Shown: positions 7,910-15,260, counted from the stretch's first letter. The stretch: DNA of 17,331 bases from an uncultured Corynebacterium sp. (GCF_943914015.1 NZ_CALUAK010000050.1:1-17331), one strand, 5' to 3'. Translations and numbers: made by a program. Notes: a model not told the origin generated them from the sequence alone.

Positions 7910-7919
7910 ACTACGTAGT
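7910..7919. promoter_or_regulatory. 10-bp palindrome in a divergent promoter region
   Basis: ACTACGTAGT is a perfect palindrome in the 101-bp gap between the antiporter and the divergent small membrane protein. A possible -10 box for the plus-strand gene, TATTAAT, begins about 15 bp further on (near 7934). It could be an operator serving both genes. A 10-bp palindrome alone is weak evidence. Confidence 0.25.
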
Positions 7920-7976
7920 TTAGGACTGTGGGCTATTAATTGTGCAACGGCGGGGAGAAAAAGTAGCCTGGAGCAC

Positions 7977-8303
7977 ATGTTCCCTACAATTGATACTCCT
8001 TTGAAGAAAGTCGGACTCGCCTGCGTCGTACTCGGGGTCGCCGGATTCCTCCTCATGGTTCTTGATTCGGGCGTGACGTGGTACAGCGTTGTGCTGCTCG
8101 CCCTTCTGCTTTTCAATGGCAGCCTGGCGGTGTTCCCGGATTTCCCCATCACCGTCTGTGCTATTTTTGCAATTTTCTTAGGCGGTTTGGTGCTCATAAT
8201 TGGCATTCCCGCCGGCGTGAGCTGGATCTTCCTCACCGGTGCCGCGTTGTCGATGGTGTGGGGTGGCTATGCGGTCCACGAGGAGCGGAAGATCGGCGCT
8301 TAG
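7977..8303 (+). CDS. Small four-helix membrane protein, unknown function
   Basis: 108 residues that are almost wholly hydrophobic, with four likely membrane helices: VGLACVVLGVAGFLLMVL, WYSVVLLALLLFNGSLAVF, ITVCAIFAIFLGGLVLIIGI and WIFLTGAALSMVWGGYA. A charged tail (HEERKIGA) follows. ATG at 7977 is chosen because GGAG stands 5 bp before it; the frame is open further upstream, but without a better start. It is divergent from the antiporter and lies upstream of the repeat array. I recognise no family. The neighbourhood allows, but does not show, a link to ion transport. Confidence 0.7.
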   Translation: MFPTIDTPLKKVGLACVVLGVAGFLLMVLDSGVTWYSVVLLALLLFNGSLAVFPDFPITVCAIFAIFLGGLVLIIGIPAGVSWIFLTGAALSMVWGGYAVHEERKIGA

Positions 8304-8349
8304 GCGTGTAATGCTCTGGGCTCATTTCTTTCGCTGAGCACTACACACG

Positions 8350-8663
8350 ACACTCCACACGCTGTGCGAGTGTTGTGTGTAGTGTTGAGTGTTTCGTTAT
8401 TGCAGGTAGCCACATAACACTCCACATGCTGTGCGAGTGTTGCGTGCGTCATCTTCGGAGGTAGCGACGTTAAAAGTGCCGAACACTCCACCTAACACAC
8501 CACACAACACTCCACATGCGTTGTGTTTGTAGAGTGTTGAGCGCAAATCAGGGACAATATCAATGACTATTCCCTGTTCAACGCACCAAAACTAAAACAC
8601 TCTACACAACACTCCACACCTGGTGTGTATGTAGAGTGTTGTGTAGAGTGTTGTGTAGAGTGT
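8350..8663. repeat. Operator-like array of ACACTC/GAGTGT repeats
   Basis: ACACTC occurs at 8350, 8417, 8483, 8507, 8597 and 8609, and its complement GAGTGT at 8368, 8387, 8435, 8532, 8634, 8646 and 8658. That is 13 hexamers in about 315 bp, where well under one is expected by chance. Two units (8350-8373 and 8417-8440) are near-identical 24-bp imperfect palindromes, ACACTCCACA(C/T)GC then TGTGCGAGTGT. The last block has two ACACTC copies 12 bp apart facing three GAGTGT copies 12 bp apart (unit GTAGAGTGTTGT), forming a long imperfect inverted repeat that ends 22 bp before the next start codon. The 8304-8685 gap holds no gene. It reads best as multiple binding sites for a regulator, most simply the HTH protein encoded downstream. 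Iterons are a less likely alternative. Confidence 0.8.
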
Positions 8664-8685
8664 TATCCCCTCCGAAGGAGTGAAA

Positions 8686-10161
8686 GTGGAATCTTCACAG
8701 CTCGTTGACCTAGTGGAGAGGTTGCGGTCCATCGGTACCGACACAATGGATGTCGAGGTGAAGTCCGCAGCCCATGAACTTCCCAGAAGACTTGCTAGAA
8801 CTGTCTCTTCTTTCGCGAATACGCATGGCGGGACGATCATCCTCGGCCTCGACGAAAGCACAGATTTTACGCTGGTTGACGGATTCAAAGCCAAGAATAT
8901 GGCTGATTCACTCGCCACGGTTTGCAGAGATCACGTCACACCGAGCATCTCTCCCGACATTGACATCGTCGATTTCGAGGATGGTCAGGTCGTTGTCGGC
9001 GCAATTCCAGCACTCGCCCCACGGGAGCAGCCCTGCTACGTGACTGCACAGGGGAAATACAACGGCAGCTACACCCGCGCGCACGACGGAAATAGGAACC
9101 TCAAGCCGTATGAGATTGACCGTCTTGAAGAAAACCGGCAACAGCCAGAGTGGGACCTGGAGATCGTTCCCGATGCAACTGTTGAGGACTTGGATCGGGA
9201 GATCATCGAGGCTCTTTTAGGGCGAGAACGTACAGTACACGGGCGAATCTTCGCTCGCATGTCCGATGAAGATGCTCTTATCAACCTTCATGTGCTCAGA
9301 GAGACAGCGGATGGCGACGTTCGGCCAACGATCGCTGGGCTTTTGACTACCGGAATTTATCCACAGAGGTTTTTCCCTCGCCTTAACGTCACATTTTCCA
9401 GCTACCCCGGCGAATCAAAGGCTACAGGCCTAAACAACCAGCGTTTTCTCGACAACCAGAGCTTTGTTGGCCCGATCCCGACACTCATTCATGACTGTGT
9501 CGACGCAGTACAAAGGAATTCCCGGATTGGTGGCGTGATCGATGGGATATTCCGAAAGGATTTGCCAGATTATCCGCCCGTCGCAGTGCGCGAAGCCATC
9601 ACCAACGCTCTCATGCACCGTGACTACTCTCCACAGGCAAGGGGCGCTCAGGTACAGGTGGACATGTACCCCGATCGGCTCGAGATCTTCAACCCCGGCG
9701 GACTGTACGGAATGGTTACCGAGGACACTCTTGGAAAAGCCGGTGTTTCCAGCACCCGTAACCAGTATCTTTCCCAATTGCTGGAGTCCTGCCCCTACCC
9801 TGGTGGAGGGTACGTAGCCGAGAACAGGGGCAGCGGATACCAGGAAATCCTGAGACAATTGGACCAACAACTTCTCCCGCCTCCGATTCCCAAAGACTCA
9901 CTTACCGGGTTCCGGCTTACCTTCCCCATGCGAAAACCAACTGCGCCAGAAAAGCGTGCGCACGACACAGTGACCAGCAGGGATCGCATCATCGAGTACG
10001 CGTCGACACACGCTACTGCATCGAGTCGTGAGTTGGCAGCAGCAGCTGGAATTTCGGTCAGTGGTGCCCGCCGGATACTGCAAGAGCTGGTAGGTGAAGG
10101 AATTCTCGAAAGGACTCAGCCATTGAAGAGCCCCAAGCAGCGGTACAAGCTGCGCCGGTAG
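8686..10161 (+). CDS. AlbA_2 (Schlafen-type) / ATPase / winged-helix putative regulator
   Basis: 491 residues in three modules. Residues about 15-135 are an AlbA_2 (Schlafen AlbA) domain with the typical EVKSA, SSFANTHGGTIILGLDE and SYTRAHDGN segments. Residues about 290-395 match the HATPase_c_4 domain seen in so-called RecG-related regulators: PPVAVREAITNALMHRDYS, then LEIFNPGGLYG and NRGSGYQEI. Residues about 428-491 form a winged helix-turn-helix (SRELAAAAGISVSGARRILQELVGEGIL). Proteins of this layout are usually annotated as DNA-binding transcriptional regulators, and some act in phage or stress contexts, but the mechanism is poorly known. GTG at 8686 is preferred over GTG at 8680 because AAGGAG then sits 5 bp upstream. 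The array at 8350-8663 ends just before it, suggesting autoregulation. It stands alone with no co-oriented partner. Confidence 0.85.
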   Translation: MESSQLVDLVERLRSIGTDTMDVEVKSAAHELPRRLARTVSSFANTHGGTIILGLDESTDFTLVDGFKAKNMADSLATVCRDHVTPSISPDIDIVDFEDGQVVVGAIPALAPREQPCYVTAQGKYNGSYTRAHDGNRNLKPYEIDRLEENRQQPEWDLEIVPDATVEDLDREIIEALLGRERTVHGRIFARMSDEDALINLHVLRETADGDVRPTIAGLLTTGIYPQRFFPRLNVTFSSYPGESKATGLNNQRFLDNQSFVGPIPTLIHDCVDAVQRNSRIGGVIDGIFRKDLPDYPPVAVREAITNALMHRDYSPQARGAQVQVDMYPDRLEIFNPGGLYGMVTEDTLGKAGVSSTRNQYLSQLLESCPYPGGGYVAENRGSGYQEILRQLDQQLLPPPIPKDSLTGFRLTFPMRKPTAPEKRAHDTVTSRDRIIEYASTHATASSRELAAAAGISVSGARRILQELVGEGILERTQPLKSPKQRYKLRR

Positions 10162-10434
10162 GGGTTGTGCTGGTCTAGACTGGGGACTCGGCGCGTGACA
10201 AAACTCCCAAGTTGACTCATTTTAGCGCGTACTTGATTGATGAATAATCCGAGTCTCGCCCGCCTGCTACTAGCCTTTTGCAAAAGGACCGGATTTTCCG
10301 GGCACGCTATCCTCTTAAGTTTTTGCGACCTGGGAAAATGCCAGGGGAACCCTTCTTCAGAACGCCCGATATTTCCCGGGGCCGTAGGCTGGCCTGTCTT
10401 ACCAGCATGGGGACACACAACACCCCAGTGTGTT
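10162..10434. other. Gene-free convergent gap with palindromes
   Basis: The 273 bp between the plus-strand AlbA gene and the minus-strand HAD gene hold no believable gene. Visible structures are a perfect 14-bp palindrome CCTTTTGCAAAAGG (10274-10287), a small hairpin CCTGG-GAAAATG-CCAGG near 10329-10345, and ACACAC/GTGTGT (about 10413-10433) just beyond the HAD stop. The last might act as a weak terminator for the HAD-serS transcript, though it lacks a T-run. Confidence 0.45.
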
Positions 10435-11208
10435 TTAGAGCAGCCGCTCGAGGACCTCGGGGATGCGGGCGACCTCGTCGGCGGCGTCCTGGACCTCCTG
10501 GGGGGCGTGAGGCATGGCGACGCCGGTGCCGGCCCAGCGAAGCATCTCGATGTCGTTGGGCATGTCGCCAAAGGCGACGACGTCGGCGGCGTCGAAGCCA
10601 AGATCCTCGAGACCGGTGGCCTTGGTGATCCCGGGGTGGGAGACCTCGAGGAGACCCTCGTCCACGCTGTAGGTGATGTACCCCAGGTCGTTGGGGATGC
10701 GGTCGGCCAGGACCTTTGCCATCTGCGCGGAGCTCATGCCCTCGTGGCGCAGCAGCAGCTTGGTCGCCGGAATGCGGAGGATCTTGTCGTCATCTTCCAT
10801 GCCCGGCGCGTCCGTGTCCCACGTGGGTGCGTAGTCCGGCGTCACGACGAACAGTTCGCTCTCCGGGTTGAAGGCGCTGTTGCCGGCGCGCTCCACGGCG
10901 ATGGCGATGCCGGGGATCGCCTCGCGGGCGGCGCGGACGATGGAGCGCATCGCCTTCGGGTCGAGGGGGTGGACGGCATCCATGCGGTCGTGCTCGGAGT
11001 CGTAAATGATGGCACCGTTGGCGCAGATACAGGTGGGTTTGACGGGGAGCTGCGACAGGACGTCGGAAAGCCATCTGGGCGGGCGACCGGTGGCGAGGAC
11101 GAGCCGAGAGCCGGAGGCTAAAGCCTCCGTGAGGGCGGAGAGGGTGTCGGCGGGGAGGCGCTCGGAGTCGTCGAGAAGCGTGCCGTCGACATCGGTGACG
11201 ATTATCAC
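10435..11208 (-). CDS. HAD-superfamily Cof-type phosphatase
   Basis: A 257-residue cytosolic hydrolase of HAD subclass IIB. Motif I is DVDGT with nucleophile Asp6 and acid/base Asp8; motif II is LATGR (Thr40); the motif III Lys is near 196 (GITKATGL); motif IV is GDMPND (214-219), with the acidic pair holding Mg2+. The C2B cap lies between motifs II and III. Such enzymes remove phosphate from sugar phosphates, flavin or cofactor phosphates; the substrate cannot be told from sequence. It starts at GTG 11206-11208, overlapping the serS stop as GTGA, so it is translationally coupled downstream of serS. The stop is TAA at 10435-10437. Confidence 0.9.
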   Translation of the reverse strand: MIIVTDVDGTLLDDSERLPADTLSALTEALASGSRLVLATGRPPRWLSDVLSQLPVKPTCICANGAIIYDSEHDRMDAVHPLDPKAMRSIVRAAREAIPGIAIAVERAGNSAFNPESELFVVTPDYAPTWDTDAPGMEDDDKILRIPATKLLLRHEGMSSAQMAKVLADRIPNDLGYITYSVDEGLLEVSHPGITKATGLEDLGFDAADVVAFGDMPNDIEMLRWAGTGVAMPHAPQEVQDAADEVARIPEVLERLL

Positions 11209-12461
11209 TTGGTGATCCTTTCAATACCTCCCATGAACGGACGGAGGGCGGCGGGGATGATGACCGAACCGTCGGCCTGCTGGTGATTTTCGAGGATGGC
11301 GACGAGCCAACGGGTGGTGGCGAGCGTGCCGTTCAGGGTGGCAGCGATCTGCGTGCGACCGTCCTCGTCGCGGTAGCGGATCTTCAGGCGGCGGGCCTGG
11401 AAGGTCGTGCAGTTCGAGGTGGAGGTGAGCTCGCGGTACGTGTTCTGCGTGGGGATCCAGGCCTCGGTGTCGAACTTGCGGGCGGCGGAACTGCCGAGGT
11501 CACCGCCGGCGATGTCGATGATGCGGTAGGGGACCTCGATGGCGGCGAGCATGTCGCGTTCCATGTTGAGCAGCGCCTGGTGCTGGGCCTCGGCGTCCTC
11601 GGGCTTGCAGTAGACGAACATTTCCAGCTTGTCGAACTGGTGGACGCGGATGATGCCGCGCGTGTCCTTGCCGTAGGAGCCGGCCTCGCGGCGGAAGCAG
11701 GAGCTCCAACCCGCGTAGTGGAGGGGGCCGTTGGACAGATCGATAATCTCGTCCGAGTGGTACCCGGCGAGCGCCACCTCGGAAGTGCCGACCAGGTACT
11801 GGTTGTCCTCCTGCAGGTAGTAGATCTCGTCCGAGTGCTGGCCCAAGAAGCCCGTGCCCTGCATCGTCTCGGGGCGGACGATAACCGGGGTAATCATGAG
11901 GGTAAAGCCGTGCTCAATGGCCTTTTGCGCGGCGAGGTTCATCATCGCCAGCTGCAGCTGCGCACCGAGGCCCTTAAGGAAGTAGAAGCGGCTGCCGGAG
12001 ACCTTCGCGCCGCGCTCCATATCGAGAATGCCCAGGTTCTCGGCGATATCGAGGTGATCCTTCGGCTCGAAATCGAAGGTCGTCTTCTCCCCGATCTCCT
12101 CGACGACGATGAAGTCATCCTCGCCGCCGGCGGGCGCACCCTCGACGACGTTGCTGAGCTGCATCTGGATATCGAAAACGTCCTGTTCGGCCTGCTTTTG
12201 GGCGGTTTCTGCTTCCTTGAGCTTTGCCTTTAGCGCCGTGGACTCCCCAATGAGCGCCGGGCGCTCCTCCGGAGAGGCCTGACCGATCTTCTTACCGAAC
12301 CCGTTTTGCTCCTGGCGCAGCTGGTCGGCCTTCTGAATGGCGTCGCGACGGGTCTCGTCGGCGGCGAGGAGCTTATCTACGAGCGAGGGGTCCTCGCCAC
12401 GGGTACGCTGGGATTCCCGGACGACATCGGGGTTTTCGCGGAGAAATTTAAGATCGATCAT
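11205..12461 (-). CDS. serS: Seryl-tRNA synthetase
   Basis: A 418-residue class II aminoacyl-tRNA synthetase that charges tRNA-Ser (and tRNA-Sec where present) with serine. The N-terminal 100 or so residues form the long antiparallel coiled coil that grips the tRNA variable arm (charged, KADQLRQEQNGFGKKIGQ region). The catalytic core follows, with TSEVAL, motif 2 FRREAGSYGKDTRG (about 253-266) and motif 3 LNGTLATTRWLVAILENHQ (about 375-393), whose Arg binds ATP. The length is normal. ATG at 12459-12461 has no Shine-Dalgarno; TAGGCT stands 7 bp before it, so leaderless translation is possible. It is first gene of a two-gene unit with the HAD phosphatase and is divergent from the GntR regulator. 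Confidence 0.97.
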   Translation of the reverse strand: MIDLKFLRENPDVVRESQRTRGEDPSLVDKLLAADETRRDAIQKADQLRQEQNGFGKKIGQASPEERPALIGESTALKAKLKEAETAQKQAEQDVFDIQMQLSNVVEGAPAGGEDDFIVVEEIGEKTTFDFEPKDHLDIAENLGILDMERGAKVSGSRFYFLKGLGAQLQLAMMNLAAQKAIEHGFTLMITPVIVRPETMQGTGFLGQHSDEIYYLQEDNQYLVGTSEVALAGYHSDEIIDLSNGPLHYAGWSSCFRREAGSYGKDTRGIIRVHQFDKLEMFVYCKPEDAEAQHQALLNMERDMLAAIEVPYRIIDIAGGDLGSSAARKFDTEAWIPTQNTYRELTSTSNCTTFQARRLKIRYRDEDGRTQIAATLNGTLATTRWLVAILENHQQADGSVIIPAALRPFMGGIERITK

Positions 12462-12516
12462 GGCTACTAGCCTACATGCATCTTTGCAAAACTATAAAGG
12501 TTATGACCAGCGCGCC

Positions 12517-12522
12517 TATAAT
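12517..12522 (+). promoter_or_regulatory. -10 box for leaderless transcription of the GntR gene
   Basis: A perfect TATAAT ends 7 bp before the ATG at 12530, so the transcript should begin at or next to the start codon. No Shine-Dalgarno is present. A good -35 is not visible at the expected distance. The gap to divergent serS is only 68 bp, so the GntR product could affect both directions. Confidence 0.6.
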
Positions 12523-12529
12523 GTAGCTC

Positions 12530-13234
12530 ATGGCCGCTAAACCGAAACACCAGCAACTGCGAGAACAACTCGAAGAGCTGTGCACCACCAAGCTCCAACC
12601 TGGCGATATGCTGCCCGGCGAACGCCAACTGGAACAAACCTACGGCGTCAGCCGGATCACCGTCCGGCGCGCCATCGGCGATCTCGTCGCCTCCGGGCAC
12701 CTCGTCCGCGCCCGCGGGAAGGGCACCTTCGTCGCCCCCACTCCCCTGGTCACCCGCCTCAACCTCGCCAGTTTCTCCTCGGAAATGCGCGCCCAGCAGC
12801 TCGCCGCCACCTCGCGGGTGCTGCACTCGGGCATCGAGGACGCCCCTTCGGTCGTTGGGTCGTTTTTCGGTTCGGACGTCCCGCACATTCATCTCACCCG
12901 CCTCAGGCTTGGCGACGGGCGCCCGTACTGCATCGATGACGCCTGGTACAACGCCTCCCTCGTCCCCGATTTGCTTGCCGACGATGTGGAGAACTCCGTC
13001 TACCGCATCCTCGACGCTCGCGGCTTCCCCATCACCGACGCCGAACAGGCCGTCAACGCGGTCTGCGCCGATGAGGACGTGTCTGAGAACCTCGACGTGG
13101 AAATCGGCGATCCCCTCCTCCGTACCATTCGGTGCTCCCGCTCCGGGACGCGACCCATCGAATGGTGCTGCTCGCTCTACCGCGGCGACCGCTATACCCT
13201 GAGGTCGCACGTTTCCCGCAAAGACAGCGAGTAA
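12530..13234 (+). CDS. GntR-family (HutC/FarR-type) transcriptional regulator
   Basis: A 234-residue cytosolic repressor-type protein. Residues about 5-70 form the GntR winged helix: PGDMLPGERQLEQTYGVSRITVRRAIGDLVASGHLVRARGKGTFV has the classic GER-L ... GVSR-TVRRA ... G---R--GKGTFV signature. Residues about 85-228 fit the UTRA effector domain that binds small metabolites in the HutC subfamily. FarR of C. glutamicum belongs to this subfamily and, as I recall, also lies next to serS, so this may be its orthologue; that rests on memory of gene order. The septum-formation gene starts 11 bp after its stop. The UTRA ligand is not predictable here. Confidence 0.9.
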   Translation: MAAKPKHQQLREQLEELCTTKLQPGDMLPGERQLEQTYGVSRITVRRAIGDLVASGHLVRARGKGTFVAPTPLVTRLNLASFSSEMRAQQLAATSRVLHSGIEDAPSVVGSFFGSDVPHIHLTRLRLGDGRPYCIDDAWYNASLVPDLLADDVENSVYRILDARGFPITDAEQAVNAVCADEDVSENLDVEIGDPLLRTIRCSRSGTRPIEWCCSLYRGDRYTLRSHVSRKDSE

Positions 13235-13245
13235 AGTATGTAGCA

Positions 13246-14232
13246 ATGAATGCATTGCGGAACTCCACCATCCTGCACACCGCCCTCATCGCTGCGCTGG
13301 CAGGAGGCGCTCTCATGGGCGGATACGAGACGATGAGCAGCGACGAACCCGCTGACACATCCAGCGATCTGGTCACCTCTACGGCCCCCGCAGCCAAGCC
13401 GAAGACCCACCCCTTCACCACCGCAGAGCCCGGCCAGTGCCTCACGTGGGATGTCGCCGAAGACGGCACCACGAGCAACTTCACCACCGTGGACTGCGCC
13501 GAGGAGCACCGCTTTGAGATCTCCTCCCGCGAGAACCTCGCCACCTACCCCTCCAGCGAATTCGGTACCGACGCGACCGCCCCGGATATCACCCGCCAGG
13601 CGCAGCTGCGCGAGGAGCTGTGCAAGCCGCAGACCATCACCTACCTCGGCGGGAAGTACGACCCCACCGGCGTGTACTCCATCGCTTCCATCCTTCCGCC
13701 CGCCGATGCGTGGACGGCCGGCGACCGGACGATGCTGTGCGGTGTGCAGCGCACCGATGACGCAGGAAACATCACCACCTCGGCAGGAAAAGCCGCCAAC
13801 CAGGACCAGTCCCGCGTAGCTGAGCGGGGCGAATGCGTGGCCATCGACTCCGCCAACGGCAGCCACAAGGTCGACTGCGGCCAGCCGCACTCCTACGAGG
13901 TCACCGCGCGCGTGAACCTCACCGAGGTATTCGACCACCCGCCGACAACGGAGGAGCAGGACGCCCACCTCAAGGACGTGTGCACGAAGGCGGCGCTGGA
14001 CTACATGGGCGGCGACGATCCGTTATACAACTCCTGGCTCGCCGTGTACTGGACGACGATTCCCACTGCCAGCTGGAATGCGGGCAGCCAGTCTGCCAAC
14101 TGCGCACTCTTCCACCCCGCAGAAGGCGGCGGATTCTCCACGCTGCAGGGCAGCGCCCCCACCGGCTTTACCATCGACGGAAACCCGCCGGCCCCACGTC
14201 CGGAGAGGCGACCCCTGAGGAACCCCCAGTGA
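13246..14232 (+). CDS. Septum-formation family membrane-anchored protein
   Basis: 328 residues. One hydrophobic segment near the N-terminus (about 8-27, ILHTALIAALAGGALMGGY) serves as signal anchor, followed by a Thr/Ser/Pro-rich linker and an extracytoplasmic part. Two similar units, GQCLTWD ... TTVDCAEEHRFEI and GECVAID ... HKVDCGQPHSYEV, each with a Cys pair and a C--(E/P)H--E motif, match the Septum_form domain found in actinobacteria. The family name comes from early annotation, and the biochemical role is unclear. The C-terminus is short and rich in Pro and Arg. ATG at 13246 lies 11 bp after the GntR stop, with TAAAGT as a possible -10 box over that stop. The end overlaps the next gene by GTGA. 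Confidence 0.82.
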   Translation: MNALRNSTILHTALIAALAGGALMGGYETMSSDEPADTSSDLVTSTAPAAKPKTHPFTTAEPGQCLTWDVAEDGTTSNFTTVDCAEEHRFEISSRENLATYPSSEFGTDATAPDITRQAQLREELCKPQTITYLGGKYDPTGVYSIASILPPADAWTAGDRTMLCGVQRTDDAGNITTSAGKAANQDQSRVAERGECVAIDSANGSHKVDCGQPHSYEVTARVNLTEVFDHPPTTEEQDAHLKDVCTKAALDYMGGDDPLYNSWLAVYWTTIPTASWNAGSQSANCALFHPAEGGGFSTLQGSAPTGFTIDGNPPAPRPERRPLRNPQ

Positions 14233-14576
14233 GCGTTGACATTTCCGACGAAGAGTTTGAGGAGCTCGTCGACAAGTCTTTAGAGCTGATCCCAGAAGCC
14301 TTGACCAATCGGATCGAGAACACCGTCATTCTCATCGACGACTACAACGAGGACGACCCCACCATTTTGGGGCTCTACCAGGGCGAAGCGATGACCGAGC
14401 AGGCGTATTTCGGTGCGTTCCAACCGAATACGATCACGATTTACCGCGAGTCGCTCAAGGACTGGTGCGAGACGCGTGAGCAGCTTGAGGACGAGGTCGC
14501 GATCACCGTCGTGCATGAGATCGCGCACCATTTCGGCATCGACGACGCGCGCCTGCACGAGCTGGGGTGGGGGTAG
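14229..14576 (+). CDS. Small zincin-type metallopeptidase family protein
   Basis: 115 residues of the Zincin_1 (DUF1025-like) family. The C-terminal VVHEIAHHFGIDDARLHELGWG contains HEIAHHFGI with His-Glu-x-x-His as zinc ligands and catalytic Glu, followed by the family's typical RLHELG. The N-terminal half (SDEEFEELVDKSLELIP, ILIDDY, LGLYQG, IYRESL) also fits. It is presumably cytosolic; the natural substrate is unknown for the family. GTG at 14229 overlaps the preceding stop (GTGA), so it is coupled to the septum-formation gene. The same frame is open further back into that gene. Its TAG lies 1 bp from the stop of convergent hicB. Confidence 0.88.
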   Translation: MSVDISDEEFEELVDKSLELIPEALTNRIENTVILIDDYNEDDPTILGLYQGEAMTEQAYFGAFQPNTITIYRESLKDWCETREQLEDEVAITVVHEIAHHFGIDDARLHELGWG

Positions 14577-14577
14577 G

Positions 14578-15018
14578 TTAGCTGGTGGCCAACTGGGATA
14601 CGCGCCCTGCTGTCATCCCCAAAAGCGCTGCCTGATCACGGACCGACCACCCCTCATTCGTCAGCGCTTCAATTGTCTTACGCACCTCGGGCAGCAGATC
14701 CTCCTGCGCGTGTACAAGCAGCCGACGCTGTTCCGCCACTTTGTACGCATGTGAAAGCTCCGGGCTCGTCACGGGGAGATCCCACGACACCCACAGTTTT
14801 TCTTCCGCTCCGTCAGGCAGATCCTCGGCCAAGGCAATGGCTTCACGCACATTCCGGTCCAGACCGGAAAAGGTTGTGGCCCAGGTAGACACGCCTTGAA
14901 GGTTGGTTACCTCGGCCAACCAATCATTTCCCTCGCGAGTGACGCGCACGCTGTAATTGGGCGCAGTACCGAAACACAACTGCTTAGCCCTCGCCTCAAC
15001 TTTGCTTTCGTTTGTCAT
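14578..15018 (-). CDS. hicB: HicB-type antitoxin and repressor
   Basis: 146 residues. The N-terminal half (YSVRVTREGNDWLAEVTNLQGVSTW ... REAIALAEDLP) fits the degenerate RNase H-like HicB fold that covers the toxin. The C-terminal part (GWSVRDQAALLGMTAGRVSQLA) is a helix-turn-helix for binding the operon's own promoter. The ATG at 15016-15018 overlaps the hicA stop as ATGA, with AGGA 8 bp upstream. A second ATG at 15027 would add three residues but has its Shine-Dalgarno too close. Gene order is toxin first, then antitoxin, as usual for hicAB. It is slightly longer than average HicB. Its stop is 1 bp from the convergent metallopeptidase stop. Confidence 0.85.
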   Translation of the reverse strand: MTNESKVEARAKQLCFGTAPNYSVRVTREGNDWLAEVTNLQGVSTWATTFSGLDRNVREAIALAEDLPDGAEEKLWVSWDLPVTSPELSHAYKVAEQRRLLVHAQEDLLPEVRKTIEALTNEGWSVRDQAALLGMTAGRVSQLATS

Positions 15019-15224
15019 CTCAGCCATCCTTTCCCCAGTACCGGCTCCATTTGTTGCTCTATTTGGCGAAGAGTCCCTTGCGGAATATCGCCACTGTGCA
15101 TCGCAACCGTGGTGTAGGCAGTGATCCCATCGCGGGATGCCTTCCACCTCTGATGCGATCCACGCTGACGAATCATTGTCGCGCCACGCGCAGCTAGTAT
15201 CTTGGTCAATTCTCTTCCACGCAC
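15015..15224 (-). CDS. hicA: HicA-type mRNA interferase toxin
   Basis: 69 residues with the dsRBD-like HicA fold: RELTKILAARGATMIRQRGSHQRW carries the catalytic His24 in GSH, and the C-terminal GDIPQGTLRQIEQQM matches the usual ELKRGTLRSILKQ end. Members cut mRNA, independently of the ribosome, and arrest growth unless bound by HicB. GTG at 15222-15224 is the start, lying 7 bp after a TATACA box, so the transcript is leaderless; no Shine-Dalgarno is present. The small size is normal. Together with hicB it forms a complete type II module. Confidence 0.87.
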   Translation of the reverse strand: MRGRELTKILAARGATMIRQRGSHQRWKASRDGITAYTTVAMHSGDIPQGTLRQIEQQMEPVLGKGWLR

Positions 15225-15226
15225 AA

Positions 15227-15260
15227 TTTACTGTATAGCGACTAAACAGTCAAGTGTCAA
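15227..15260 (-). promoter_or_regulatory. hicAB promoter with overlapping palindromic operator
   Basis: On the minus strand a perfect TTGACA (15255-15260) is followed after exactly 17 bp by TATACA (15232-15237), with the hicA GTG 7 bp further on. An inverted repeat, TTTACTGT (15227-15234) and ACAGTCAA (15246-15253), 7 of 8 bases paired, covers the -10 box and most of the spacer. That is where a HicB repressor would be expected to sit. Confidence 0.7.

Noticed and set aside
8350..8663. CRISPR array
   Set aside because: The repeated unit is only 6-12 bp of core, the spacing is irregular or exactly tandem, both orientations occur, and no cas gene is near.
10162..10434. tRNA or other stable RNA gene near serS
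   Set aside because: I looked for a cloverleaf pattern and the T-arm GGTTC consensus and found none that pairs.
10237..11121. Long plus-strand frame opposite the HAD gene (294 codons)
   Set aside because: Antisense of a HAD phosphatase with all four catalytic motifs; its sequence is a low-complexity Gly/Val/Asp shadow.
11283..12233. Long open frame on the plus strand opposite serS (316 codons)
   Set aside because: It is the GC-rich antisense of an unmistakable seryl-tRNA synthetase and its translation has no recognisable domain.
12467..13968. Minus-strand frames opposite the GntR and septum-formation genes
   Set aside because: Shadow frames with Gly/Ala/Asp bias; the plus-strand genes have clear domains and start signals.
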